From: a virus
Length of the DNA: 29,894 nucleotides
Virus record (IMG/VR): IMGVR_UViG_3300008450_000304
Span: 1-29,894 of that record
Reading direction: 5' to 3' (one strand)
Within the stretch, counting starts at the first letter, position 1. Each line of letters starts with the position of its first letter. The position numbers were made by a program, and so were the translations under genes. This document shows positions 23,135 through 29,893 of the stretch, one piece after another. The notes beneath the pieces were generated by a model. That model ran no database searches and was not told the origin of the DNA. It worked only from the letters and a program-made list of their open reading frames with translations.

Positions 23135-24192
23135 TCGAATCAGTGGCCGCAGACGTGGCCGCGGACGAAAGGCTCGCCGCCGAGGCGGAGATCGCCAGGC
23201 TGCGGGCCGAGGTCGCGAGCCTCCGCGGCCGCTACAAGACCGCCCTGCGGCAGATTGACCGCGAGCGGGAAAGGGCAGACGCACTTGTCGCACTCAAGGG
23301 CCTTTCGGCGACACGTCCACCGAAACGTGTCGCCAAGAGCGACAAGCACGCCGCGACCATGGTCGTCCTGCTGTCCGACATTCACTGCGAGGAAGTCGTC
23401 CGTCCCGAGACGGTCAACGGGCTCAATGCCTTCGACCTAGAGGTCTGTGAGGCCAGGCTTGCCGAGCTGCAGGAACGGTTTTTCACGATGCTCGATCACG
23501 AGCGGCAGCTGACCCGTATCGACCGCGTCGTGCTCTGGCTCGGCGGCGACCTTATCAGCGGCATGATCCATCCAGAGCTGGCCGAGGAGAACAGCCTGCA
23601 CCCGCTGGCCGCGATTCGATGGATCGGCGAGCGGCTTCGCGGGTTCCTGGACGCGGTGGCGGAAAACGCCAAGGAAGTCGTCGTGGCGACGAGCTGCGGC
23701 AATCACGGCCGCACCACGGAGAAGCTGCGGACGAACGAGGCTGACACGTCCTATGAGCATCACCTGTACCTGACGATGCGTGCGGCCGAGACGCGGCGGA
23801 ACGTCTCGTGGCAGGTAGGCGAGGGGCATTTGAACTACCTCGACCTAGATGGATTCAAGATTCGCTTCTGTCATGGTCATGCCGTCCGCTACCAGGGCGG
23901 TATCGGCGGCATACACGTCCCGCTGAACAAAGCTATCGCCGCATGGGACGTGAGCGAGCGTGCTGACTTGACGTGCATTGGGCACTGGCACCAGTTTTCG
24001 TGGAGCCGCATCGGACGGTACGTCACAAACGGCAGCGTCATTGGCCATTCAGCCTACGCTGTGCGGATCAAGGTTGCCGGTGCCGAGCCACCGTGCCAGG
24101 CGGCCATCGTCATCGACCATGGCCGCCGCGAGGTGACGCAGGCGTATCCGTTGTTCTGTGATCGCGACCTACGGCAACGGAGGCTGGATTGA
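23116..24192 (+). CDS. Metallophosphoesterase (calcineurin-like, SbcD/Mre11-type fold)
   Basis: 358 residues from the ATG at 23116; the frame upstream overlaps the small basic gene. An N-terminal coiled coil (about 15-60, EAEIARLRAEVASLRGRYKTALRQIDRERE) precedes the catalytic domain. The metal-binding motifs are in order: LSDIH (D88, H90), GGDLISG (D145), GNHGR (N196, H197), CHGH (H253, H255), GHWHQ (H290, H292). This gives phosphodiesterase or nuclease chemistry with two metals. Phage versions often sit near recombination or DNA end-processing genes; here it is in a late operon, so it may act on host nucleic acids or during packaging. Overlaps the next gene (TTGA). Confidence 0.88.
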   Translation: MAKTQLVESVAADVAADERLAAEAEIARLRAEVASLRGRYKTALRQIDRERERADALVALKGLSATRPPKRVAKSDKHAATMVVLLSDIHCEEVVRPETVNGLNAFDLEVCEARLAELQERFFTMLDHERQLTRIDRVVLWLGGDLISGMIHPELAEENSLHPLAAIRWIGERLRGFLDAVAENAKEVVVATSCGNHGRTTEKLRTNEADTSYEHHLYLTMRAAETRRNVSWQVGEGHLNYLDLDGFKIRFCHGHAVRYQGGIGGIHVPLNKAIAAWDVSERADLTCIGHWHQFSWSRIGRYVTNGSVIGHSAYAVRIKVAGAEPPCQAAIVIDHGRREVTQAYPLFCDRDLRQRRLD

Positions 24193-24965
24193 GCGACCTG
24201 CTGCCGGCCGACTACCTGGCGGCCGTCGAGCGACGGTGTAGGCGGTTCCAAGGAACGTGGGATCAAGGCACGAGCGGCTCGCTGGCTGCGGATGCGTTTC
24301 GGCTACTACGGGAGAGGAAGCAACTCATGGCGACGATCGCGGACCTGGAGCGGGCCAACGACGAATTGCGGGCGGCTGTCGAGGGGCGGATTGCCGCGGC
24401 GGAGGCGGCTTGCTGCGAGGGCTCGCCGCTGTGTCACGCGATCGACACTCGAGTACCGCTGCCAGACCCTAGTGCCGTGATTGCGGATGGCGACGAGGGC
24501 CTCGACGCGCCCCGCTGTGTCAATGCCACGGACCCCGCGGCGATGGAGCGGGCATGGGCCAGCGTGAAGGCCCGCTACCAGGCTATCCAGCCGGAGCCCG
24601 AGCCGGAGCCAGAGCCGGCCGAGCGGCGGCCGCGGGTGTTCTCGTCCGCCGGGCCCGTCGAGGCCGCTCCGACGCCGGCGGAATCCCTTCTGCGGACGGC
24701 GATCGACACGATCCGCGACCGCCGCGGCACCTACGGGCCGCCGCAGGAACACTTCCGTATCACTGTCGGCCTGCTCAATGCGGCCTTTGCCGACAAGTTC
24801 CGGCGGCGGCTGGATGCCGGCGAGCTGCCGTTTTCTGTGGATGATTGGCCGATCGTCATGGCCCTAGACAAGATCGCCCGAGACATGGGCCCGCGGCCGT
24901 CGCTCGATACGCCGATCGACCTGGCCGGCTACGCGGCGACGCTCGCCGAGTGCCGCCAGCCGTAA
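24189..24965 (+). CDS. DUF6378-like protein with coiled-coil and Pro-Glu linker
   Basis: 258 residues from a TTG overlapping the previous stop. The N-terminus is helical with coiled coil (LRERKQLMATIADLERANDELRAAVEGRIAAAEAA); a PEPEPEPEPAE repeat (about 136-145) forms a linker. The C-terminal about 90 residues (RDRRGTYGPPQEHFRITVGLLNAAF, DDWPIVMALDKIARD, PIDLAGYAATLAEC) have the RGxYGxPxxxF ... KIAR ... DxAGYA layout I associate with the phage DUF6378 family; some of these helical proteins have been compared with nucleotide pyrophosphohydrolases. Activity is unproven here. After the stop a weak GC hairpin region leads to promoter-like site 4. Confidence 0.7.
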   Translation: MSDLLPADYLAAVERRCRRFQGTWDQGTSGSLAADAFRLLRERKQLMATIADLERANDELRAAVEGRIAAAEAACCEGSPLCHAIDTRVPLPDPSAVIADGDEGLDAPRCVNATDPAAMERAWASVKARYQAIQPEPEPEPEPAERRPRVFSSAGPVEAAPTPAESLLRTAIDTIRDRRGTYGPPQEHFRITVGLLNAAFADKFRRRLDAGELPFSVDDWPIVMALDKIARDMGPRPSLDTPIDLAGYAATLAECRQP

Positions 24966-25008
24966 TCCCTCGACCGCTGCCATGGCGGGGCCGCGCGCGA
25001 GAAACGCG

Positions 25009-25026
25009 GTGAACAAACGTACAATA
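25009..25026 (+). promoter_or_regulatory. Late promoter-like element, site 4
   Basis: GTGAAC-AAAC-GTACAATA, matching the GTNNAC-N4-GTACANTA pattern in all defined positions. It ends 18 nt before the ATG at 25045, which has a TAGGAG ribosome site. The gap 24966-25008 also holds two weak GC hairpins (CCGC/GCGG at 24974-24988, and CCGCG/CGCGG at 24991-25009). Confidence 0.5.
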
Positions 25027-25044
25027 GAGCGTAGGAGCCACGCC

Positions 25045-25281
25045 ATGATCGCCCGTAAGACTGCCTACGAAACCAGTTTCCGCACGACCTCAAGCGGCCG
25101 CGTGCCGTTGGCTCCGCCGAGCGGCGAGCACGTTCACTACCAGCCACGGCGGAGTGTTGGGATCGGCTCGATCACAAGTCGGCCGCGGCCGACCTGCACG
25201 TTTTGGGAGCTGCTGGCGTTCAAGCTGCACTGCAACGTCGCAACGGCCAAGCGGCTCTATGAGGAAGGACTGATTTCCTAA
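25045..25281 (+). CDS. Small protein, unknown function
   Basis: 78 residues from the ATG at 25045, chosen for TAGGAG (7-nt spacer); a longer frame from 24982 would run across the promoter-like element. The N-terminus is Thr/Ser-rich and basic (RKTAYETSFRTTSSGRVPLAP), and the C-terminus FWELLAFKLHCNVATAKRLYEEGLIS looks like a helix-turn-helix-type helical pair. The gene opens the last late block and may be a regulator of it, but I do not recognise the family. Its stop overlaps the next start (TAATG). Confidence 0.6.
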   Translation: MIARKTAYETSFRTTSSGRVPLAPPSGEHVHYQPRRSVGIGSITSRPRPTCTFWELLAFKLHCNVATAKRLYEEGLIS

Positions 25282-25790
25282 TGGCAACGTCCCTGGCCGT
25301 CACCGGCAATTCCCGCTGCACCTACTCGTTCTCCGACTCGCCTACGATCGGCAGTCTGGCGGAGAGCGTGGAGCTGAAAACCTCCCGCACGGTCGAGAAC
25401 GGCACCGGGGCCGGCCAGGCCAACGTCGCCTGGAGGGATCGCGTCTCGATCGCCGCCGGCCAGGTGTATTCGCTCGACCTGCTGGACCTGGGTGCGACGG
25501 CGTTCGGGTTCGCGGGCAAGGTCGTCATGTCGACGCTCAAGGAGTTCATGCTGGTCGTGAACACGACGACGGCCAGCCGCTACGTCCTGGTGGGCTGCAT
25601 CGGTCCAAGCGACACGACGGGGTATTCCGCCCGCGTGAACCGCGGCGGCGACTATCGCGTCGCCGACTACCAGGACGGTTGGGCCGTCACCAACGGCGTG
25701 AACAACGTCATCTATATCGCCAACCCGTCAGGCGGTGCCGTGAGCATCGACCTGGTCGTGGTCGGCGTCGGGAGCACGGCCGATACATGA
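25281..25790 (+). CDS. Beta-rich virion-like protein
   Basis: 169 residues. NGTGAGQANVAWRDRVSIAAGQVYSLDLLDLGATAFGFAGKVVMSTLKEFMLVVNTTTAS, then RVNRGGDYRVADYQDGWAVTNGVNNVIYIANPSGGAVSIDLVVVGVGS. The pattern (GxGxGQAxxxWxDxxxxAxxxxxxLDLxxL, later DGWAVTxGxxxxIxIANPSGxAVxxDxVxxG) is common in phage structural proteins located near the end of the late region; a role in the virion surface or fibres is inferred. No enzyme motif. The stop overlaps the next start (ATGA). Confidence 0.65.
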   Translation: MATSLAVTGNSRCTYSFSDSPTIGSLAESVELKTSRTVENGTGAGQANVAWRDRVSIAAGQVYSLDLLDLGATAFGFAGKVVMSTLKEFMLVVNTTTASRYVLVGCIGPSDTTGYSARVNRGGDYRVADYQDGWAVTNGVNNVIYIANPSGGAVSIDLVVVGVGSTADT

Positions 25791-26158
25791 TCCACGAAGC
25801 CCCTGTCTTTGCGTCGAGCGGACTGCCTGGCGTGGCCGAGAAGGTTCGCGCCTTCCTCGCCGCGTCGTCGGCGGCGGCGGCTGGCGGTATTTCGGTCGCC
25901 GAGTTTGGCGAGCTGGCCGTATCGCTGATGCGGGTTGTGATTGCGGCCGCCGAAACGATCCCGGCCGACGGTGCCAGGAAAAAGGAATGGGTCGTCGAGG
26001 CCGTCGGCCTGCTGTTTGACGCGATCGCCGACAAGGCGATCCCGACGCTGGCCTATCCGATCTGGCTCGTGGTTAGGCCGGCCGTGCGATCGCTCGTTCT
26101 CATGGCGGCCGCCGGGGCCGTGGAATCGCTCCTGCCGCTCGTTAGGAAAGCCGCGTGA
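25787..26158 (+). CDS. Hydrophobic small protein (lysis-region)
   Basis: 123 residues from the ATG overlapping the previous stop. Ala-rich helices (GVAEKVRAFLAASSAAAAGG, GELAVSLMRVVIAAAETIP) and a hydrophobic C-terminal part (IPTLAYPIWLVVRPAVRSLVLMAAAGAVESLLPLV) that could insert in or lie on the membrane. Location before two further membrane proteins and a peptidase suggests a holin or accessory lysis protein, but no clear two-transmembrane topology is visible. The end overlaps the next start (GTGA). Confidence 0.6.
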   Translation: MIHEAPVFASSGLPGVAEKVRAFLAASSAAAAGGISVAEFGELAVSLMRVVIAAAETIPADGARKKEWVVEAVGLLFDAIADKAIPTLAYPIWLVVRPAVRSLVLMAAAGAVESLLPLVRKAA

Positions 26159-26721
26159 CGCTCCCCTTAATTCTGGCGATTGCTGCCGTCCTGTTGCTCG
26201 CCGGCCCGTGGCTTGTCGAGCAGCTCACCGCCATCCTGGCCGACGTGGAGCTGCCGGCCCTCGGCAAGCGGCACCTGGCCGCGGCCTTGCTCGTCGTGGC
26301 TGCGGTCGTCGCATGGGTCAGCTCGTCGGCCAGGCCCGACGCGCCGACGCCCGCCCCTGCCCCGGCGGACGCAAAGCTCGATCTCCGCGGGCGGTTCGTC
26401 GGGCCGTCGGCGGCGGTCGATGCCGCGATCACGGCGGCACTCATGGAGGAGGTCGCGGCCGAGCTGGAGTATGACGCCGGCCTTCCCGAGCCCCTTCTCA
26501 AAAGCGGGCAGGCGATGGACCAGCTCCGCCAGCGGGCTCGCCTGCTCATGTGCCGCGGCGTCAGCCTCGGCGACCGGCATCCGATGGCCCGCGACGCCAT
26601 CAAGGACTATCTGGACCAGGCCGCGGGCGTGGCCGGTGGCCCGCTGTCGCCGGCCCAACGGGCCGCGTGGGTGTCGGCCTACCGTGATGTAGCGAGGGCC
26701 GCCGCTGATGCCTGCCGGTGA
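26155..26721 (+). CDS. Membrane protein with two N-terminal transmembrane segments
   Basis: 188 residues from GTG. Two hydrophobic helices (about 3-22, LPLILAIAAVLLLAGPWLV, and about 42-58, AAALLVVAAVVAWVSSS) are followed by a Pro-Ala linker (PDAPTPAPAPADA) and a soluble helical domain (about 80-188). A holin-like or spanin-like role is possible because it is immediately before the peptidase gene and shares 14 nt with it; an export partner is also possible. The family is not recognised. Confidence 0.6.
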   Translation: MTLPLILAIAAVLLLAGPWLVEQLTAILADVELPALGKRHLAAALLVVAAVVAWVSSSARPDAPTPAPAPADAKLDLRGRFVGPSAAVDAAITAALMEEVAAELEYDAGLPEPLLKSGQAMDQLRQRARLLMCRGVSLGDRHPMARDAIKDYLDQAAGVAGGPLSPAQRAAWVSAYRDVARAAADACR

Positions 26722-27838
26722 TCTGTACCGCGACCGTCGCCCCGCTCGTCTGCTCGCCGTGGCCCTGCTGCTGGGGATTGCGGCCGCGGCCGTCGTCCAC
26801 TTCTGGCCGGCGAAGTCTGCCGGCAAAAACTTCGGCTATACGCCGGACCCGGTCGGTGAGCGGGCGTTTCTCGCGAGCCTCGACCAGCCGTTTTTCGCGC
26901 AGGCCGGCGCGGAGTGCATGCGCCAGGCCCGCGGCGTCGACACGTTCTTGTACCGGCCGATGTACCGGGCCCACCTGGCTCGCTACGGCAAGCCGTGGGT
27001 TGTGGGCCGGCAACTCCTCGGCGACTGCGTGGCCTGGGGAGCGGCGCATGCGGTCTTTTGCCAGGAAAGCGTGGCCTGGACGTTGGGGGCGGCGGCCGAG
27101 CCGCCGATGCTGCCGAGCACGGAGGCCATCTATGGCGGGGCCCGATGCCAGGCCCTCAATCGTTCGTTTGCCGGATGGTCCGATGGTGCCACCGGATTCG
27201 GCGCGGCCAAGTGGCTCAAGAATTGGGGGGTGGTCTATCGGCAACCGCTGCCCGATCTCGGGCTCGACCTGACGAAGTACGACCCCAACCTGGCGAAACA
27301 GTGGGGGGCGTACGGTGCTGGCGGCGAGAAGGGGCGGCCTGGCCTGGAGGCGCTCGCCAAGAAAAGCCCCTGCCGGCACGTCGTCGCCGTGCGGACCTGG
27401 GCCGAGCTGGCCGCGTCGCTAGAAGCCGGGTTCCCTGTGACGCTGGCGTCGTCGCAGGGATTCGATTCGCGGCTCGGGCCGTCGGGCATCATGGAAGCCT
27501 CGGGCACCTGGATGCACCAGATGGTGGCGATTGCGATTCGCTACCGGGCCAACGGATCGCCCGACGATTGCGTGCTGGTGCTTAATAGCTGGGGGCCGTC
27601 GTGGTGCGGGCCGCACGAAAACAGATGGCCCGACGATATGCCGGCCGGCTCGTTTTGGGCACGGCGTCGCGTCGTCGAGGGAATGCTGGGCGATGCCTGG
27701 GCGATCGGCGACGTGAAAACGGGTTTCCAGTGGCGCGACCTGCACAACGGCAACTGGCTGCAGCCGGTGCCGCCGGAAGCCAGGCCGGCCGCTCCTGACG
27801 CTCTTTTTGACCCGGCCTCCCTGTCGCTGTCGCTGTGA
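26708..27838 (+). CDS. Membrane-anchored papain-like cysteine peptidase
   Basis: 376 residues. An N-terminal signal-anchor (about 14-31, RLLAVALLLGIAAAAVVHFW) precedes a periplasmic or external domain. The papain-type elements are present in order: QLLGDCVAW with oxyanion Gln102 and nucleophile Cys107, MHQMVAIAI with His270, and LVLNSWGPSWC with Asn293 and the NSWG block. A STEAIYGGARC segment also fits C1-family enzymes. Such a peptidase could cut host cell-envelope proteins or peptide cross-links, taking the place of an endolysin; no separate muramidase or amidase is seen in the window. It could instead be a virion or superinfection factor. Three small membrane or exported proteins follow. 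Confidence 0.82.
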   Translation: MPAGDLYRDRRPARLLAVALLLGIAAAAVVHFWPAKSAGKNFGYTPDPVGERAFLASLDQPFFAQAGAECMRQARGVDTFLYRPMYRAHLARYGKPWVVGRQLLGDCVAWGAAHAVFCQESVAWTLGAAAEPPMLPSTEAIYGGARCQALNRSFAGWSDGATGFGAAKWLKNWGVVYRQPLPDLGLDLTKYDPNLAKQWGAYGAGGEKGRPGLEALAKKSPCRHVVAVRTWAELAASLEAGFPVTLASSQGFDSRLGPSGIMEASGTWMHQMVAIAIRYRANGSPDDCVLVLNSWGPSWCGPHENRWPDDMPAGSFWARRRVVEGMLGDAWAIGDVKTGFQWRDLHNGNWLQPVPPEARPAAPDALFDPASLSLSL

Positions 27839-27848
27839 GGGTATTTCG

Positions 27849-28103
27849 ATGGATCGCAAGACAATGCTGGTGATCGTGGCCGCGTTCGCCGTGGGCTACT
27901 GGTGCTCGGGCTCGGCCGCCAGGCCGTCGCCGTGGGCACCGGCGCACGATCGCCCCGTGTTGCGGTGGATCGCCAAGGCCGCCAAGTCGATGCTCTGGAT
28001 CGCTGTCTTTGCCGAAGGGCCGCCGGCCGAAAATCGCCTGGTTCACTCGCCGCCGGTCGGCGAGGACGGGTTTCCGATGGTCGACCATGGGCAGGGGTGG
28101 TAA
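27849..28103 (+). CDS. Small membrane protein (lysis region)
   Basis: 84 residues from the ATG at 27849 with GAGGG and the recurring leader GGTATTTCGATG. One clear N-terminal transmembrane segment (MLVIVAAFAVGYWCSG), a short basic connector, an amphipathic or second hydrophobic stretch (RWIAKAAKSMLWIAVFAEG) and a polar C-terminus (VGEDGFPMVDHGQGW). A spanin, holin or antiholin role is possible from size and neighbours only. It ends immediately before the next gene. Confidence 0.6.
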   Translation: MDRKTMLVIVAAFAVGYWCSGSAARPSPWAPAHDRPVLRWIAKAAKSMLWIAVFAEGPPAENRLVHSPPVGEDGFPMVDHGQGW

Positions 28104-28403
28104 ATGACACTCTGGCGTTGGCTCGTGTCGTTGCTCGTCTGGTGGTCGGCTGACCCGGCGGAGATCGACCGCCAGGCGCCGCGGGCTGCCGCTGCGGTGG
28201 CCGCCGCGCGTGCCAGCATGACGCCGGACGAACCCCCATCCCCTGCCCCGGCTCCGGCTCCCCAGGAGTGCGTCTGTGGCCGGACGTGCGTCAACGGCTA
28301 CTGGAAGCCGGACGGCCGCATTCTGCAGCCATGCTCGTGCAAGTGCGATCGGTGCCAGAAAAAGCCGGCCGCCTGCCCTGACGGCAAGTGCCCGCCGAGG
28401 TGA
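28104..28403 (+). CDS. Small exported Cys-rich protein
   Basis: 99 residues with an N-terminal hydrophobic segment (MTLWRWLVSLLVWWSAD), an Ala/Pro-rich stretch (about 24-53) and a Cys-rich C-terminus (ECVCGRTCVNGYWKPDGRILQPCSCKCDRCQKKPAACPDGKC, ten cysteines). The Cys pattern suggests disulfides outside the cytoplasm or a metal site. With the preceding membrane protein it could form a spanin-like pair, but there is no lipobox and no family is clear. Overlaps the next gene by GTGA. Confidence 0.6.
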   Translation: MTLWRWLVSLLVWWSADPAEIDRQAPRAAAAVAAARASMTPDEPPSPAPAPAPQECVCGRTCVNGYWKPDGRILQPCSCKCDRCQKKPAACPDGKCPPR

Positions 28404-28780
28404 GCGTGGACGCTCTGGAACAGCTCACCGCGCACCTCCGGCAAGTCTGCGGGAATCGCGCGGCTATATGCCGCGGGCGATTCGACGAGCTGGCCCGCCT
28501 CGTCGTCCGCCACTGGCCGCACAAGCACCTAGAGGCGATCGAGCGGAACGGCGGCCGGAATCACAAGGCCGTCGATCATGCTGTGGCCCTGGTTCGGGCC
28601 CAGGTTCGCGAACAATGGGAGGCCCGGCATGGCGTCGGGCCATTGTGGCCGCTGTTACTGCGTGGCACGGTGGACGCGATCGCTACCGTCCTGCTGGGGC
28701 TCTGGTGGTCGGACCCGCAGATGCGGCTCGTGCTGCGCGCCCTGGCCGCCCGGCTGGCTAACGGCGGACAATCCCGATAG
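28400..28780 (+). CDS. Helical protein with a C-terminal membrane segment
   Basis: 126 residues from the GTG at 28400; GTG at 28388 or at 28406 (with GAGG at 28397-28400) could also be used. The N-terminal half is helical and charged (DALEQLTAHLRQVCGNRAAI, RFDELARLVVRHWPHKHLEAIERNGGRNHKAVDHAV); a hydrophobic stretch near the C-terminus (GPLWPLLLRGTVDAIATVLLGLWW) is probably transmembrane. It is the last + strand gene and overlaps the first - strand gene by 23 nt. Its role is unknown; a holin or lysis regulator is possible. Confidence 0.6.
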   Translation: MSVDALEQLTAHLRQVCGNRAAICRGRFDELARLVVRHWPHKHLEAIERNGGRNHKAVDHAVALVRAQVREQWEARHGVGPLWPLLLRGTVDAIATVLLGLWWSDPQMRLVLRALAARLANGGQSR

Positions 28781-29003
28781 CGGCGTCGGCCAAGTCGAGC
28801 GTCGCACGGCCAAGCCGGCGGAGCGGGCCCGGCTCTGGCGGCATTGGTTGTCCGGCGATGGGTTGTGACATGGGTTGTCCGGCGATCGCCGCCCGATAGG
28901 CCAGGTCGGCGACGTTGAGCTGGTGCCGTGTTTCGACCGCGAGCCCGGCGGCCGCCGCGAGCACGGCGACCGCCAGGGCGGCACGGAAGGCGTCGCGGAT
29001 CAT
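28758..29003 (-). CDS. Small membrane or exported protein, early strand
   Basis: 81 residues from the ATG at 29003 (GGGAG with a 7-nt spacer), not the longer frame to 29192. N-terminal hydrophobic helix (AFRAALAVAVLAAAAGLAVET), then a small internal duplication (IAGQPMSQPIAGQPM, from a 14-bp direct repeat at 28846-28859 and 28873-28886) and a C-terminal helix (RRLGRATLDLADAAIGIVRR). Its start overlaps the stop of the prim-pol gene (ATGA), so the two are co-translated; its end runs 23 nt into the opposite late gene. Function unknown. Confidence 0.6.
   Translation of the reverse strand: MIRDAFRAALAVAVLAAAAGLAVETRHQLNVADLAYRAAIAGQPMSQPIAGQPMPPEPGPLRRLGRATLDLADAAIGIVRR
28846..28886. repeat. Direct repeat of 14 bp, GGTTGTCCGGCGAT
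   Basis: Copies at 28846-28859 and 28873-28886, 13 bp apart, inside the small - strand gene. They give the duplicated peptide IAGQP(M). This may be simple slippage duplication. Confidence 0.7.
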
Positions 29004-29485
29004 GCGTAGGCTCCCGCCAGAAGTTGCGCCGGAAACGCGGCCACCGGCACGCTCGGTGGCACGATCCATTCGTAGGTTGTGCCGTCGGGATGGATCGACG
29101 GCGGGAGCACGGATTGAGCGGCGCGGCCGCCGAGCCGTATTTCGATCGCGTCCAGCTGGATCACGGCGGCCGGCGGCATCCACGGTTCCCAACGGAATAG
29201 GCGGTGCTCGCCGCGGGCCGATCGCCAGGTCGGCGTCACGAGGTCGGTGATCCCGTAGGCGGCGAGCTGGTCGAGCCCTTCCGGCTGGTCGTATTCCACG
29301 TCGACAAGGCCGGAAGCCGGGCCCAGTAAGAGCCCGACGTTGGAGCCCGCCCGCAGCCAGGCGGCCACGTCGGCCGGGTTGTCTGTGCTGCGGGTTTGCC
29401 AGGCCGCGCCGAGCGGTCGCTTTTCACGGCGGGCGAGGCGGACGAAGCGGCCGCCGGCGGCGGCCAGGTGGTCGAGGTCGGTCAT
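29000..29485 (-). CDS. Stand-alone prim-pol (bifunctional primase-polymerase) domain
   Basis: 161 residues, from the ATG at 29485 with GGAG and a 7-nt spacer. Prim-Pol motifs of the AEP superfamily (PF09250-like) are visible: VGLLLGPASGLVDVEYD (about 50-66) with the acidic pair in DVEYD (usually DxD), TPTWRSARGEHRLFRW (about 84-99) with the Ser/His nucleotide-binding motif, and AIEIRLGGRAAQSVLPPSIHPDG (about 113-135) with the last acidic strand. Phage prim-pols are normally fused to a helicase; here the protein ends at the core. The C-terminal helicase part is absent, so it may work with a separate helicase outside the window. Confidence 0.8.
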   Translation of the reverse strand: MTDLDHLAAAGGRFVRLARREKRPLGAAWQTRSTDNPADVAAWLRAGSNVGLLLGPASGLVDVEYDQPEGLDQLAAYGITDLVTPTWRSARGEHRLFRWEPWMPPAAVIQLDAIEIRLGGRAAQSVLPPSIHPDGTTYEWIVPPSVPVAAFPAQLLAGAYA

Positions 29486-29520
29486 GGGTTCGCTCCTTGG
29501 TTGGGGTTGGGGCTGGTGCT

Positions 29521-29712
29521 CTAGCTCAAGGCCGCGTCGAGGTCGTTGCACAGTGCCAGGTATTCGGCGCTCGTCATGCGGCGCTGGAGGCTCCCCATGG
29601 CGGCGCTCCATACGGCATCACACTCTGGCCGCATATCGGCGACCAGCTCACGGGCCACGTCGGCGAGCGTCGAGACGGGCAGGGATTCGATTCGTTCGGC
29701 TAGTGCGTTCAC
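29521..29712 (-). CDS. Small protein, early strand
   Basis: 63 residues from a GTG at 29712 preceded by CCAGGAG; the longer frame to 29892 includes a low-complexity shadow. VNALAERIESLPVSTLADVARELVADMRPECDAVWSAAMGSLQRRMTSAEYLALCNDLDAALS is helical and acidic. Its leader (AACCCAGGAGCCCGAACCC) resembles that of the prim-pol gene (AACCAAGGAGCGAACCC), so both may share a translation signal. No family recognised. Confidence 0.55.
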   Translation of the reverse strand: MNALAERIESLPVSTLADVARELVADMRPECDAVWSAAMGSLQRRMTSAEYLALCNDLDAALS

Positions 29713-29740
29713 GGGTTCGGGCTCCTGGGTTGGGGTGGGG

Positions 29741-29893
29741 TCACGCGGGAATCTTGGAATCAAGCATGGTGAACGTCTGGCGCATGGGGATGCCGGCGGC
29801 CGCAGTGATGCGGCGAACCTCCCGCCGGATGCGCTCGCAGCGGTGCTCCACCTCGGGGGCGCCGATGTCGTAGTAGGTGTCGAGGATGGCAAA
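29741..29893 (-). CDS. Unknown early gene, only its C-terminal 50 residues in the window
   Basis: Reading the - strand from the right window edge gives an open frame FAILDTYYDIGAPEVEHRCERIRREVRRITAAAGIPMRQTFTMLDSKIPA followed by a TGA at 29743-29741. The start lies beyond the window. The segment is helical, basic and polar with no diagnostic motif. It ends just before the leader of the small 63-residue protein, so it belongs to the same - strand early operon. Confidence 0.6.
   Translation of the reverse strand, partial: FAILDTYYDIGAPEVEHRCERIRREVRRITAAAGIPMRQTFTMLDSKIPA

Noticed and set aside
24974-25009. Two short GC stems before promoter-like site 4 as a rho-independent terminator
   Set aside because: Stems are only 4-5 bp with no U-run.
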